This document shows positions 44,925 to 53,998 of a stretch of 64,000 bases of DNA, piece by piece; positions within the stretch are counted from its first letter, which is position 1, and the number at the start of each line of letters is the position of its first letter. This stretch comes from Myxococcales bacterium. GTDB lineage: Bacteria > Myxococcota > Myxococcia > Myxococcales > Myxococcaceae. The DNA is taken from assembly GCA_016191815.1 (NCBI GenBank), contig JACPVI010000006.1, forward strand, positions 186,001 through 250,000. Reading direction: 5' to 3'. The position numbers and the translations under genes are program-made. Under the pieces are notes generated by a model, which made no database searches, was not told the DNA's origin, and worked only from the letters and a program-made list of their open reading frames with translations.

Positions 44925-44943
44925 GGGCCGCCATTGGCGGCCC
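44925..44943. promoter_or_regulatory. 19-bp inverted repeat in a divergent promoter region
   Basis: GGGCCGCC and GGCGGCCC flank a 3-base ATT centre, 22 bases upstream of the OmpA-fusion start. On the minus strand a TGTATCAT sequence (extended -10-like) lies just after it, so the repeat would overlap a -35 region. The 284-base divergent gap to the TolC-type gene holds no gene I can support. Confidence 0.35.
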
Positions 44944-45187
44944 TCGCGCTGCGTGCGCCGGTTTCCTGTGTTTGCCAACACCGGCATCCGGGCGCCACAA
45001 TCGCTCTCCCCGAGGAAAGGCCTGGCGATGCCACCGACAGCCAGTGCTTGCTGCGTTCGATGTCTTCTCGTTGCCGGCGCGTTGGCAGATGAAGCGCTCG
45101 CGAAGGTCCCGCCGCTCGATGTTGGTCACGCCGCCGCCTTCCTCTACTCTCATCCGCTCCTCGACCTCCTGCCCGACACCTCGATCA

Positions 45188-46501
45188 ATGGGCTACGCTC
45201 TCCGCAAGATCATCGCCGCGACCGTGCTGCTGTCCGCGGGCGCGGCCCGGCCCGAGTCCTTGAGCCTCGCCGCGGCGATCGACCTCGCCGACCGCAACAG
45301 CCCGGCGCTGGCGAGCGCCCGCGCCGAAGTCGATGCCGCGCGGGGCGCGGTGGCCCAGGCCCAGCTCCGACTGCAGGCGAACCCGGCGATCGAGCTGGAG
45401 TACGCCTCGGACGCCTTCACCACCGGCGCCGGGGACCAGCGCCTCCACGCGATGGTGCGCCAGGAAGTGGAGGTCGCCGGTCAGCCTTCGGCTCGCCGCC
45501 GGGCGGCGGTGCTGGGGCTCGAGGCCGCCGAGGCTCGCCTCTCCCAGGTCCGCGCCGACGTCCGGGCCGAGGTGACCCACGCCTACGCGAGGGTGCACTC
45601 GCTGCAGCGCCGGCTGGCGCTCGCTCGCGGGGTGGAGAAGCTGGCCGTGGCGGTGGCGGAGGCAGCGCTGCGGCGGTTGAAGGAGGGAGACGTCTCGGAG
45701 GTGGACGCTGCCATCCTCGCCGCCGACGCCGCCCGCTTTCGGGCACAGATGCGTTCCGCTTCGGTGGAGATTGAGGCGGCACGCCGGGATCTGGGCGTGG
45801 CCGTCGGCTGGTCTCTCCCGCCCGACCTGGTGGTGGACGACATCCCCGAGCCTCCGGCGGCGCTGCCCGCGGCGGAACCGGCAATCGAGTCCCTGGCCGG
45901 TGTGGCCACCGAGCTGCGGGCGGCGGCGGCGAGGAGAGAGGAGCTGTCTCTGGTACGCCTGGAGCGGCTGCCCACCCCTTCGTTGGCGATCGGCTACGAG
46001 CGTGAGGCCTCCCCCATCGGTCCGCCCTCGCTCGGCCAGGCCCACGTGGATCACCTGATCGTCGCGAGAGTGGAGGTCCCGATTCCCCTGTGGAACCGCC
46101 GCGACGGAGAAATCGCGCGCGCCGCGGCGGCCCTGGACAGCGCGCAGGCCAAGGCGCGCGCGGCCCTGCTGGTCGCGGGGGCCCAGGTGCGCGCCGCGCG
46201 GACCAGCGCCAGCCTGGCGCTCGAGGTGGAGCGCTCCTTTGCCGAGGTGCTGCCGCGCGCGGAGAAGGCGTTGGGTATCGTGGAGGAGGCCTTCCGCGTC
46301 GGACAGCTCGGCCTCGCCGAGTACCGCGTCCGCCGAGACGCTCTCTACCAGGCTCAGGTCGACGCGATCGAGGCCCAGCTCGAGCGGGTCCGCGCAGTCT
46401 CCGAGCTGCAGCGCTTGCTGGTGGTCATCGGCGGCCGCGGCGGGAAGCCGAGCCAGGCCGCCCCCTCCGCCGGAGCAGCCACAGACTCACTCCGGCGGTG
46501 A
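45188..46501 (+). CDS. TolC/CusC-type outer-membrane efflux channel
   Basis: A 437-residue protein with a signal peptide (ending LSAGAARPES) and two homologous halves of long helices plus short strands, as in outer-membrane efflux factors. The start of the mature part (LSLAAAIDLADRNSPALASA) and PIPLWNRRDGEIARAAAALD in the second half are typical of the CzcC/CusC subgroup that works with heavy-metal RND pumps. No RND pump or adaptor is adjacent in this window. ATG 45188 chosen; upstream in-frame codons are in the divergent promoter. The 3' end overlaps the convergent gene by 77 bases. Confidence 0.85.
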   Translation: MGYALRKIIAATVLLSAGAARPESLSLAAAIDLADRNSPALASARAEVDAARGAVAQAQLRLQANPAIELEYASDAFTTGAGDQRLHAMVRQEVEVAGQPSARRRAAVLGLEAAEARLSQVRADVRAEVTHAYARVHSLQRRLALARGVEKLAVAVAEAALRRLKEGDVSEVDAAILAADAARFRAQMRSASVEIEAARRDLGVAVGWSLPPDLVVDDIPEPPAALPAAEPAIESLAGVATELRAAAARREELSLVRLERLPTPSLAIGYEREASPIGPPSLGQAHVDHLIVARVEVPIPLWNRRDGEIARAAAALDSAQAKARAALLVAGAQVRAARTSASLALEVERSFAEVLPRAEKALGIVEEAFRVGQLGLAEYRVRRDALYQAQVDAIEAQLERVRAVSELQRLLVVIGGRGGKPSQAAPSAGAATDSLRR

Positions 46502-47567
46502 GGAGCCCCGGCGAGCCGGCCCGAGCGGCGCAGCTCCAGCCCGCCATCCCAACCCTGGTCGAGGGGGCGCCGGCATCGACCGCAGCGCCGCCGTCGGTCG
46601 GTCGCCCCCCGTCGGAGCCTTGCTCCGGCAAGCAGACCGAGCTCCGGCAACGGCGCCCTGCCGCGCAGTGAGCGTCGGAGGTGCAGCTCGTCGGACAAGC
46701 CGCGCTGTCCCCGCCGCAGGCGAAAGGCGCACAGGGAGGGTCGCCCGCGCTGCCGGCCGGAAGTGCGCGGCACTGGCCCGCGGGCTCGCACCCGGCGCAG
46801 GGACCGCACCCGCCGGGGGAACAGCGGCCGCCGTCGGACACTCCGGCGTCGAGGTAGGGCCCTCCGGGGACCCAGAGCATTCCGCGCCAGGTGGTCTCGC
46901 ACGGCGGCTCATTCGGCGCCTCCGCCCTCGCGTAGAGCTGGTAGAGGCCCTTGGGGATGCCCGCCACCGAGAAGGGGTATCGACCCTCTCCACCGCCGTC
47001 GGGCAGCTCCAACCCCTCCGCGATGCCGTAGACGCCGGTCGCGTCGCGGTACTTGAGGGAGACCGAAGTGGCGCTATCCGGATCGTGCACCCGGAAGCGG
47101 ATCTCGAAGGTGCCGTAGGGGTCCACCAGCTCGCCGGGCGTATTCGCGATCCAGACCGCTGGCGGGACAAAGCTCGGCCCCGGGACGGTGACCTTCCCCT
47201 GCGACTCGACATACTCGTCGCCCTCCACGGGATCTCGGAGCATCGCGTAAGGCTGGTAGCAGCCGGCCGGAGCCGCAGAGGTGACCCAGGCGTAAGTGTC
47301 GCCGGCATCAGCGACGAGGAGGCTGGTCGGATTGATCAGGACGTCCGGAGCCTGCGAGCCCGTTTGGGGCCAGCCGGACAGCGCGCGCCTGGAGGCATAG
47401 AAGTCCAGCATCACGGTGCCGAGAGGTTCGTACGCGGACCAGCGGATCAGCGCCATTCCGCCATCCGGGAGATTGCCCACCCCATCCGGCGCCAGGAAGG
47501 TGAAGAGGGTTCCGTGCGCGAGCGCCGCAAAGGGGCTCAAGAGGAGCGCGGCCGCGATTGCTCTCAT
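46425..47567 (-). CDS. Secreted Cys-rich protein with GWSC-type C-terminal sorting signal
   Basis: 380 residues. Signal peptide at 1-18 (cleavage after AALA, before HGTLFTF). The mature protein starts with His, as in copper-binding lytic polysaccharide monooxygenase-like or chaperone-like proteins, though the fold is not established. Residues about 20-245 are a beta-rich domain. Then a Cys-rich region with 14 or more Cys (CGPCAGCEPAGQC, CPTSCTSDAHCAAG). The end is VGMAGWSC, a hydrophobic stretch, then LLRRRGRP and further Arg. The Cys-rich part and the GWSC signal match the N-terminal module of the gene at 43206. ATG 47567 preferred over TTG 47576. Confidence 0.72.
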   Translation of the reverse strand: MRAIAAALLLSPFAALAHGTLFTFLAPDGVGNLPDGGMALIRWSAYEPLGTVMLDFYASRRALSGWPQTGSQAPDVLINPTSLLVADAGDTYAWVTSAAPAGCYQPYAMLRDPVEGDEYVESQGKVTVPGPSFVPPAVWIANTPGELVDPYGTFEIRFRVHDPDSATSVSLKYRDATGVYGIAEGLELPDGGGEGRYPFSVAGIPKGLYQLYARAEAPNEPPCETTWRGMLWVPGGPYLDAGVSDGGRCSPGGCGPCAGCEPAGQCRALPAGSAGDPPCAPFACGGDSAACPTSCTSDAHCAAGRRCRSSVCLPEQGSDGGRPTDGGAAVDAGAPSTRVGMAGWSCAARAGSPGLLTAGVSLWLLRRRGRPGSASRRGRR

Positions 47568-47835
47568 GCCCGGCAATCAACGTCCAGGCGGCTGCACGAC
47601 GCAAGGGCCCGGCATGGCCGGCGCTGGCCACCCGAGCTGGCGATCCGCACGCCAAGCCGATCGGAGGACGGCCCTGGAGCTGCCGGGCAAGTCTTCCTCC
47701 GCTTGCGAGAAACAGTACCCGCGGCGCATGCCGAGGCGGGGTCCACGACACCCTCAACGCTCGCCTCGAGGATTTCCGCCAGTCCGCCGAGTACCTGGCT
47801 GGTTGGCTCGCGCGGCAGGGGCCCGACGGGCCGGG

Positions 47836-49833
47836 CTAGCGCCCGAAGACGACCAGCGCCTGGCCCGCGCGGATTTCCTTGCCGGCGAGCCCGTTCCAGC
47901 GCCGAAGCTCCTCCACGCTGACCCCGTACCTTCGCGCCACCGACCAGAGCGTCTCGCCCGCGGCGATGGTGTGCGTCATCCGCTTGCCCTCGGCCGACTG
48001 CGCCACCACCGTCCCCGCGCGCGCCTCCACCGAGGCCTTCTCGCCCGGCCAGATGGTCAGCACTGCTCCAACCCGGAGCGACCTCCGCCCGCGCGGCAGG
48101 CCGTTCCAGCGACGCAAGTCCTCCACCGAGCAGTCGAAGCGCTGCGCGATCAGCCACAGCGAGTCGCCGGCCTGGACGCCATAGGTGACCCGCGTGCGGC
48201 CCCCCACCACCTCGGTCTTCACCGGGCCCTGCGCCACCGCCTTGGTCTGCGTCCCCGCCGGGACTTCGTCCTCCGGCCGGACGACCTGGATGCCGGCACG
48301 GCGCGCCCGTGAAACTTGCCGCTCCAGGGCGGGGTCCGTCCTCCCCGCGCGCTGGGCGGCCGCCGAAGGCACCGGCACCACCAACTGGGCGTTGACGCGC
48401 AACGCCCTCGCCGACCGGAGCCCGTTCATCCGCAAGATGGCCTCCGGGGCGCTCCGGTAGCGGGCGGCGATCGCCGACACCGTGTCGCCACGCTTCACGG
48501 TATGCACCCGGAAGAAGAGGCGCTCGGCCGCGCTGAGCTTGGATAGCTCGGCGGCGGTCTTCTCTCCCATTCCCTTGGGCACCCGCAGCGCGTAGGGCTC
48601 GCGCGAAGAGGCGGGAGGGGTACACCACCGCTTCAGCTCGGGGTTCAGCTCCTTCACTTCGTCGATGTCCACCCCCGCGGCGCGGGCTACCACCTCGAGG
48701 TCGGTGGCGTGCTCCAGCTTCACCTCGTCGAACTCCAGCGGCGGCTGGAAGTCGAATTCCTCGTCGGAGAACCCGAAGGCCCTGGGGTACTTGGCGATCA
48801 GCGCGGCGGCGATCAGCTTGGGGACGTAGTGCTTGGTCTCCCGGGCCAGCCCCTTCCCGTCGGAGAGCTGCCAGAAGTCGGTGGTGCCCTTCCGTTTCAC
48901 CAGCCGCCGGAGCCGCCCGCCTCCCGCGTTGTACCCCGCCCAGGCCAGATACCAGGTGCCCAGGTTGGCGTGGAGCTGAGTGAGGTAGGCCGCGGCAGCG
49001 TGGGTGGACTTGATTGGATCTCTCCGCTCGTCGACCCAGAAGTCCTGCTTGAGGCCGAACATTTTCCCGGTGCTGGAGATGAACTGCCAGGGCCCCGCGG
49101 CGTGGGCCCAGGAGTAGGCCTGGGAGGAGAAGCCGCTCTCGATCATCGCCAGGTACACCGTGTCGCGGGGGAGGCCCTTCGACTCGAGGATCGGCTGCAT
49201 CACCGGCAAGTACCGGGTGGAGCGCGACATCCAGTGGCGGTACCACTTCCTCCCCGGGCCCTGGAAGAAACGAATGTACTGCGCCACCAGAGGCTGCATC
49301 TCGATGGGGATGTCGTACTGGTCCTTTACCAGCGAGACGTCGAAGCTCGCGAGGTCGGTGACCGGAGGCAGTTCGAGCGGCACGTCCTGCCGGAGGTCCA
49401 GCTCATCGAAGGCGCAGTGCATCCGATGCCGGAGCGGGTTCCCGAAGCCCAGCCGCCGGATGGCCAGCAGAAGCTCGGCCCCCTGCTGAGCGGCCGGGTC
49501 CAGCGCCGCCTCCTCCAAGGCGCGAAGCCCCTCCAGCTCCGCCGATTCGGCCTCGATTTCCTCGGAAAGCTCGGGGTCGTCCGGCGCCTCGGAGCCGGCA
49601 GGATCCGCCTGCAGCTCGGCTCGGTAGTCGCGGGGCAGCTCCTTCATCCCCGGAGGGGCAGGCGGCAACGGAACCTCGCGCAGCAGCCTGGTCCCAGGCG
49701 GAGGAGGAGGCATCGGCGGCTCCCCCTGGCGAGGCACCGCCGCCGACGTCCCTGCCGGGAACGATTCGAGCGCCACCTTTCCCGGAGGCACCGCGGCGAG
49801 GTGGGTGAGGATGGCGACGGCGGCGATGTGCAT
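47836..49833 (-). CDS. mltD: MltD-type membrane-associated lytic transglycosylase with three LysM repeats
   Basis: 665 residues. Signal peptide-like start (HIAAVAILTHLAA), a Pro-rich stretch, then a lytic transglycosylase domain: catalytic Glu in LAMIESGFSS (near residue 231), followed by AAGPWQFISSTG and AWAGYNAGGGRL. Three LysM repeats follow (VKRGDTVSAIAARY, VQAGDSLWLIAQRF, IAAGETLWSVARRY). The enzyme cuts peptidoglycan glycan strands to 1,6-anhydro ends; LysM domains hold it on the wall. The 268-base gap from here to the upstream GWSC gene has no gene I can support. Confidence 0.92.
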   Translation of the reverse strand: MHIAAVAILTHLAAVPPGKVALESFPAGTSAAVPRQGEPPMPPPPPGTRLLREVPLPPAPPGMKELPRDYRAELQADPAGSEAPDDPELSEEIEAESAELEGLRALEEAALDPAAQQGAELLLAIRRLGFGNPLRHRMHCAFDELDLRQDVPLELPPVTDLASFDVSLVKDQYDIPIEMQPLVAQYIRFFQGPGRKWYRHWMSRSTRYLPVMQPILESKGLPRDTVYLAMIESGFSSQAYSWAHAAGPWQFISSTGKMFGLKQDFWVDERRDPIKSTHAAAAYLTQLHANLGTWYLAWAGYNAGGGRLRRLVKRKGTTDFWQLSDGKGLARETKHYVPKLIAAALIAKYPRAFGFSDEEFDFQPPLEFDEVKLEHATDLEVVARAAGVDIDEVKELNPELKRWCTPPASSREPYALRVPKGMGEKTAAELSKLSAAERLFFRVHTVKRGDTVSAIAARYRSAPEAILRMNGLRSARALRVNAQLVVPVPSAAAQRAGRTDPALERQVSRARRAGIQVVRPEDEVPAGTQTKAVAQGPVKTEVVGGRTRVTYGVQAGDSLWLIAQRFDCSVEDLRRWNGLPRGRRSLRVGAVLTIWPGEKASVEARAGTVVAQSAEGKRMTHTIAAGETLWSVARRYGVSVEELRRWNGLAGKEIRAGQALVVFGR

Positions 49834-49950
49834 GGGGTGGGGGTGAGACCGCCCTCTCGAGCGGAAATCGTATTCGTGCCCTCTCCGGACCGTCAAACAA
49901 GCGTTCGCCTGCGCCATTCCACGGTGAGCGAACACCCGCGAGGTGGAGCG

Positions 49951-51486
49951 CTACTTTCCGGCCTGCCCGGTGCCGCCGTCCGCCGGCTTGCCGTGGCCGG
50001 GGCCGAGGATCTTCTCCCGGTAGCTCTGGAAGTCGAAGTGCGGAGAGTTCTCCCGGTCGTGGCAGCCGACGCAGGTCGTGGCCTCGAGCCGGGTCGCCAC
50101 GTTGTCCACCTCCGGGGTGCCGCAGTGGATGGAACCCGGCCCGTGGCAGCTCTCGCAGCCAACCCCCTTGCGGCCGACGACCTTGTCCACCCGGCACACC
50201 CCGCCCGGCCGCTCGGCGCCGGTCACATGGCAATGCACGCAGTCGAGGTGGAACTGCTTGCCCTGTCCCTCCAGCGTCTCGTAGGCCCGCGCGTGCTTGG
50301 AGGCCTCCCAGACCGGAAACTCCTCCTCGTGGCAGCCCAGGCACGGCTCGTTGCCCACGAATTGTGCCTCGCCCTCCTTGGGCGGCGGGCAGTCCTTTCC
50401 GTGGCGCTGGGCCCATTCGAGGTTCAGCCGCCCCACGTCGCGGTCGTAGGCGGCGACCAGCTCCCTCGCCTCCGGCAGGCTGGGGAAGCTCGACTCCAGC
50501 GGCACGAAGCGGACGGTGAAGACGTTCCTCCCAGGTGGCACCTCCAGCGGAGCCGAGGCCAGCGACTCCCTGCGGGAGATCAGCTCCTCGAGCTTGGCCC
50601 GCCGCATCTCCATAAGCTCCCGCTTGAGCGACGGCTCGTTGACCTGCTTCTTGAGCAGCTCGATTCGCCCGTCGAGCGCCCCGAGCTCGAGGTCCCGATC
50701 TCCCTGGCCCCGCACCAGCTCGAAGCGGCTCCCGGCGGGCCCGCCGAAGGTCAGCTCCAATCTCATCAGCGAGCGGCCCTTGCTCTGCACCTGGGCCGCA
50801 GGCACCGCGGAGCGGACCAGCTTGCTCTCCTCGGCCGTGAATTCTCCCTGGCTGTGGCCGGCCACCAGAAGGTCCGCTTCAAGGCCGGGGGCCTGGGCGG
50901 CTCTCTGGGTCTCCTCCAACTCCCCGTGCAGCAGCCCGAGGACGAAGGCAGCGCCCCTGGCGCGGGCCTCCTTCGCCGCGCGCGAGAGCCGCTCCGCGTC
51001 CGGCGCCACCGCGACGCCCAGCTTGTGGCTTCCCATCTCCAGCAGCCGGACCGGTTCCTGCTGATCCGGCAGGCCGAGCGAGGTGCGAAAATGGGCGCCG
51101 CGGGCCTCGTCCAGCTCGCCCACCGCCCGCGTGGACAGGCCCATCAGCTTGAACGCGTCCGCGAGCGCCCGCGCCTTTCGCTCTTCCTGAGGGACCGCCT
51201 GCTCGGAAATCTCGATGCGGCCGAAGAGCGAGTCGCCCGCATCGACGACCAACACGGGTTTGCCGGACTTCCGTGCCTGGTCCACCTGGTAGGCCGCCCG
51301 GGCGATGCCGCCGCGCATGCTCTCGCTGCACCCGCAAGGCCCGAGGTAGCCGCGCAGCCCGGCGGAGACGCAGATCACCGCCGAGGGAGCCGGTGGGTTT
51401 CCCCCATCGATCCGAACTTCCTTCTTCGGGCAAGCCGAAAGCGCCACGCCGAGCAGCGCCGCGGCCGCCCACGGCCGCCGCGTCAC
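49951..51486 (-). CDS. Tetraheme c-type cytochrome lipoprotein with metallophosphatase-like N-terminal half
   Basis: 511 residues. The signal peptide ends in LGVALSAC, so lipidation is likely. Residues about 35-215 resemble the front half of UshA-type 5'-nucleotidase/metallophosphatase proteins (GYLGPCGCSESMRGGIAR, LVVDAGDSLF), but several metal ligands seem to be missing. A helical linker follows, then four CxxCH heme sites (CLGCH, CVHCH, CESCH, CVGCH), as in cytochrome c554-like proteins. This fusion is known from several Deltaproteobacteria and Myxococcota. It should transfer electrons in the periplasm. GTG 51486 overlaps the response regulator stop by four bases. Confidence 0.83.
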   Translation of the reverse strand: MTRRPWAAAALLGVALSACPKKEVRIDGGNPPAPSAVICVSAGLRGYLGPCGCSESMRGGIARAAYQVDQARKSGKPVLVVDAGDSLFGRIEISEQAVPQEERKARALADAFKLMGLSTRAVGELDEARGAHFRTSLGLPDQQEPVRLLEMGSHKLGVAVAPDAERLSRAAKEARARGAAFVLGLLHGELEETQRAAQAPGLEADLLVAGHSQGEFTAEESKLVRSAVPAAQVQSKGRSLMRLELTFGGPAGSRFELVRGQGDRDLELGALDGRIELLKKQVNEPSLKRELMEMRRAKLEELISRRESLASAPLEVPPGRNVFTVRFVPLESSFPSLPEARELVAAYDRDVGRLNLEWAQRHGKDCPPPKEGEAQFVGNEPCLGCHEEEFPVWEASKHARAYETLEGQGKQFHLDCVHCHVTGAERPGGVCRVDKVVGRKGVGCESCHGPGSIHCGTPEVDNVATRLEATTCVGCHDRENSPHFDFQSYREKILGPGHGKPADGGTGQAGK

Positions 51487-51863
51487 CACAGGATGCTCTG
51501 CACCAGCTCGTCGACCTTCTCGCCCATCGCGTCGAGGCCGTTGGCCTTGGAGAGGTACCCATCGGCCCCCACCTGCTCGGCCAGGTTGCTCAGCTCCTCG
51601 TCGTTCAGGCTGGAGAAGAGGACGATCGGGATGTCCTGGGTGTTGTACTCGTTCTTCAAGGTGCGGCAGATGTCCGTGCCCTTCGCCTCGGGCATGTGGA
51701 TGTCGGTGAGGATCAGGTCCGGCTTCCACGCCTGGAGGATCTTCTCGAACTCCACCAGGCTCGGAGTGGCTCTCACCTCGTAGCCGCGCGCCTCGAGGAC
51801 CGCCTTCTCCATCGCGAGCGTGATCTCGCTGTCGTCGATGAGGAGGATCTTCCGCTTTTCCAC
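51483..51863 (-). CDS. Single-domain response regulator
   Basis: A 126-residue CheY-like receiver with no output domain. The acidic pair is Asp10-Asp11, the phosphoacceptor Asp54 in ILTDIHMP, the switch residue Ser84 or Ser85 in VLFSSL, and Lys106 in YLSKAN, so it should be phosphorylatable. It starts at GTG 51863 and is coupled by GTGA to the cytochrome gene downstream. No cognate kinase is adjacent. It is divergent from a Fis-type regulator, sharing about 90 bases. Confidence 0.87.
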   Translation of the reverse strand: MEKRKILLIDDSEITLAMEKAVLEARGYEVRATPSLVEFEKILQAWKPDLILTDIHMPEAKGTDICRTLKNEYNTQDIPIVLFSSLNDEELSNLAEQVGADGYLSKANGLDAMGEKVDELVQSILW

Positions 51864-51955
51864 GGCCTAAAGCCATAGCAGGAAGTCGCCCCCCCGGCGA
51901 GCGTTGACCGCCAATTTCGCCCAAGCTAAGACCCGCGCGCCTCCCCGTAGTCTCC

Positions 51956-52225
51956 ATGGACCCTCTCAAGCTTCCGCTCGAGGAGCTCTTGTACCTCCGG
52001 CTCGGCTGCTTCCTCGATCAGCTCGGGGGCCGGAAGGTCCCCGGGCTGTACCGGGTGTTGCTGGACCAGGTGGACCGGGCGGTGCTCCGCCAGGCGATCG
52101 AGCGGAGCGACGGGCAGATCAGCACCGCGGCGGAGCTCTTGGGCCTCGACCGCAACACCCTGGCCCGGAAGATGAAGCGGCTCCGGGTGGCCGCTTCCCC
52201 GGCGCGCGCGGTGGCCCAAAGATGA
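51956..52225 (+). CDS. Fis-type DNA-binding protein
   Basis: An 89-residue protein with a Fis-like C-terminal helix-turn-helix: VLRQAIERSDGQISTAAELL, then GLDRNTLARKMKRL. The N-terminal helix region (LPLEELLYLRLGCFLDQLG) would form the dimer, as in Fis. No receiver or AAA domain. It overlaps the MscS gene by ATGA, so the regulator and channel are co-translated. It may act as a nucleoid-type regulator or control the divergent response-regulator operon. Confidence 0.83.
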   Translation: MDPLKLPLEELLYLRLGCFLDQLGGRKVPGLYRVLLDQVDRAVLRQAIERSDGQISTAAELLGLDRNTLARKMKRLRVAASPARAVAQR

Positions 52226-53349
52226 GCGCAGCCCGGGTCTTGCCCGAGGTCTTCTACGAGCGGTCCTTCGGGCCGCTGGCGCTCTGGCAATGGGCGGTGC
52301 TGCTGGCGCTGTTCGGCGGGGGGCTGCTGTTGGCCATGCTGGTGGAGCGGGGGCTCTTGGGCGCCGCCCAAAAGGTGGCGAAGCTCACCGCCACCCAGCT
52401 CGATGACCAGCTGGTGCTCGCGGCGAAGGGCCCGCTCGCGCTTTTGTTGTGGGTGCTGATCTCGGTGGGCGGGCTGCGACTGATCAGCCTGCCGCCGCTG
52501 GTGGTCCAGGCGCTGAACGGGGTGGTCCGCTCGCTGGCGATCGTGGCCTTCGTCTGGTTCCTGCTGCGGATGCTCAGGGCAGGCGGAGAGCTGCTCGAGT
52601 CGCGGGTGCCCTCCGGCGCGCTCGACGCCCGGGAGCGGAGCCTCCGGACGCAGGTGGCGGTGTTCCGGCGCCTGGCGGAGCTCGCGGTGTGGCTGGTGGG
52701 CGCGGCGCTCCTTTTGATGCAGTTCGACCTGGTGCGCAGCGTGGGGGTGTCGGTGCTCGCCTCGGCGGGCATCGCCGGCCTGGTTTTCGGGCTCGCGGCG
52801 CAAAGGTCCATCGCGATGCTGCTGGCCGGCATCCAGCTCTCGCTCACCCAGCCGATCCGCATCGGGGACGTGGTGGTGGTGGAGGGCCAGTTCGGCACGG
52901 TGGAGGAGATCCGCCTCACCTACGTGGTGGTGAAGGTCTGGGACATGCGCCGGCTGGTGCTTCCGATCACCCACTTCCTCGAGAAGCCGTTCGAGAACCT
53001 GACAAGGGGCGAGCCCCAGCTGCTGTGCACCGTGAACCTCTCGGTGGATTACTCGGCGGACGTGGAGGCGATCCGCTCCGAGCTCAAGCGCCTGCTCGAG
53101 GCGGAGGCCGGGGAGCTTTGGGACGGACGGGCGTGGAACCTCCAGGTCACCGAGTCTGGCCCGGACGCGCTCACCGTTCGCGCGCTGCTGAGCGCGGCCG
53201 ATCCCTCCAAGGCGTGGGACCTCCGGTGCCTGGTGCGCGAGCGATTGGTTCGCTTCGTGCAGCGGCGCTCGAGCTGGCTCCCGCTCCGCCGCATCGCCAG
53301 CAGCCCGGCGCCCGCTCCGCATCCGGCGGGAGACAGGTTGGCCGGGTGA
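52222..53349 (+). CDS. MscS-family mechanosensitive channel
   Basis: 375 residues with four or five membrane helices (N-terminal at about 20-45, 72-90, 100-118, 145-165) and the pore helix ASAGIAGLVFGLAAQRSIAM, followed by the conserved QPIRIGDVVVVEGQFGTVEEI of the MscS beta-domain. The C-terminal cytoplasmic cage follows. It opens under membrane tension to release solutes during osmotic downshock. Start ATG 52222 overlaps the Fis-type stop. Confidence 0.9.
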   Translation: MSAARVLPEVFYERSFGPLALWQWAVLLALFGGGLLLAMLVERGLLGAAQKVAKLTATQLDDQLVLAAKGPLALLLWVLISVGGLRLISLPPLVVQALNGVVRSLAIVAFVWFLLRMLRAGGELLESRVPSGALDARERSLRTQVAVFRRLAELAVWLVGAALLLMQFDLVRSVGVSVLASAGIAGLVFGLAAQRSIAMLLAGIQLSLTQPIRIGDVVVVEGQFGTVEEIRLTYVVVKVWDMRRLVLPITHFLEKPFENLTRGEPQLLCTVNLSVDYSADVEAIRSELKRLLEAEAGELWDGRAWNLQVTESGPDALTVRALLSAADPSKAWDLRCLVRERLVRFVQRRSSWLPLRRIASSPAPAPHPAGDRLAG

Positions 53350-53442
53350 CCTCCGCGCCCTTGCCGGAGGCCTGAAGGTTGAATATGCGGAGGGCCCGCG
53401 CGTCTGGCCGGCTACCTTTCGGCCGGAGAATTCGGAGAATCG

Positions 53443-53994
53443 ATGCTTCGCGGAAACGCCCTGAGGGCTCTCTCGGCCGTGCTGTGGCTCCTGCCCGCCG
53501 CCGCCTTCGCCCAGGAGCGCGGTCGCACCGACGGACCGGAGGGCTCCGAGCTCGGGAAGGGCGGCTACGAGCGGCCGGGCGGAGGCCGGTACTCGGTGGC
53601 TTTCAACTGGGGCGCCTCGCTGCAGGATCGCGATCCGCTGACCGGCATGGAGGGCCCGCCGCTCTTCGTCGGAGCCACCGCCTCCTACTGGACCGACGAC
53701 TGGTTCGTGCTCGACGCCAGCGCCGCGTACCTGCTCAACAGCGGGCGGATCCTCCTGCTGATCGGGCCCAAGGTCCGCTCGGGCTTCTATCCCATCAGCG
53801 GCTTCCTCGGGCTGCAGGCGGGGGCAATCGTCCAAAGCGGAAAGCCGCTTCACTTCGGGCTGTCCCCTTCGGTGGGCGGGGACATTCTCCTGGCGGACAG
53901 GCTCATCCTCGGCCTTGGCTACGCGATGGACATTCCGCTGGGCCGCGAGCTGCCGGGACACCGCGTCTTCATGAACATCGGCTACAGGTTCTAA
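53443..53994 (+). CDS. Small outer-membrane beta-barrel protein
   Basis: A 183-residue protein with a signal peptide ending AAAFAQE. The body alternates hydrophobic and polar residues in about eight strands (for example FVGATASYWTDDWFVLDASA and GLGYAMDIPLG) and ends NIGYRF, a C-terminal Phe as is usual for outer-membrane barrels. No specific family is recognised. It is the first gene of a plus-strand cluster with LpoB; the next gene starts four bases after its stop. Confidence 0.68.
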   Translation: MLRGNALRALSAVLWLLPAAAFAQERGRTDGPEGSELGKGGYERPGGGRYSVAFNWGASLQDRDPLTGMEGPPLFVGATASYWTDDWFVLDASAAYLLNSGRILLLIGPKVRSGFYPISGFLGLQAGAIVQSGKPLHFGLSPSVGGDILLADRLILGLGYAMDIPLGRELPGHRVFMNIGYRF

Positions 53995-53998
53995 CGCC

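Noticed and set aside
47558-47839. A 93-residue plus-strand frame in the gap between the GWSC gene and mltD.
   Set aside because: Only the last 30 residues look protein-like (a short helix); there is no ribosome site, and the first half overlaps the start of the minus-strand gene. Not strong enough to call.
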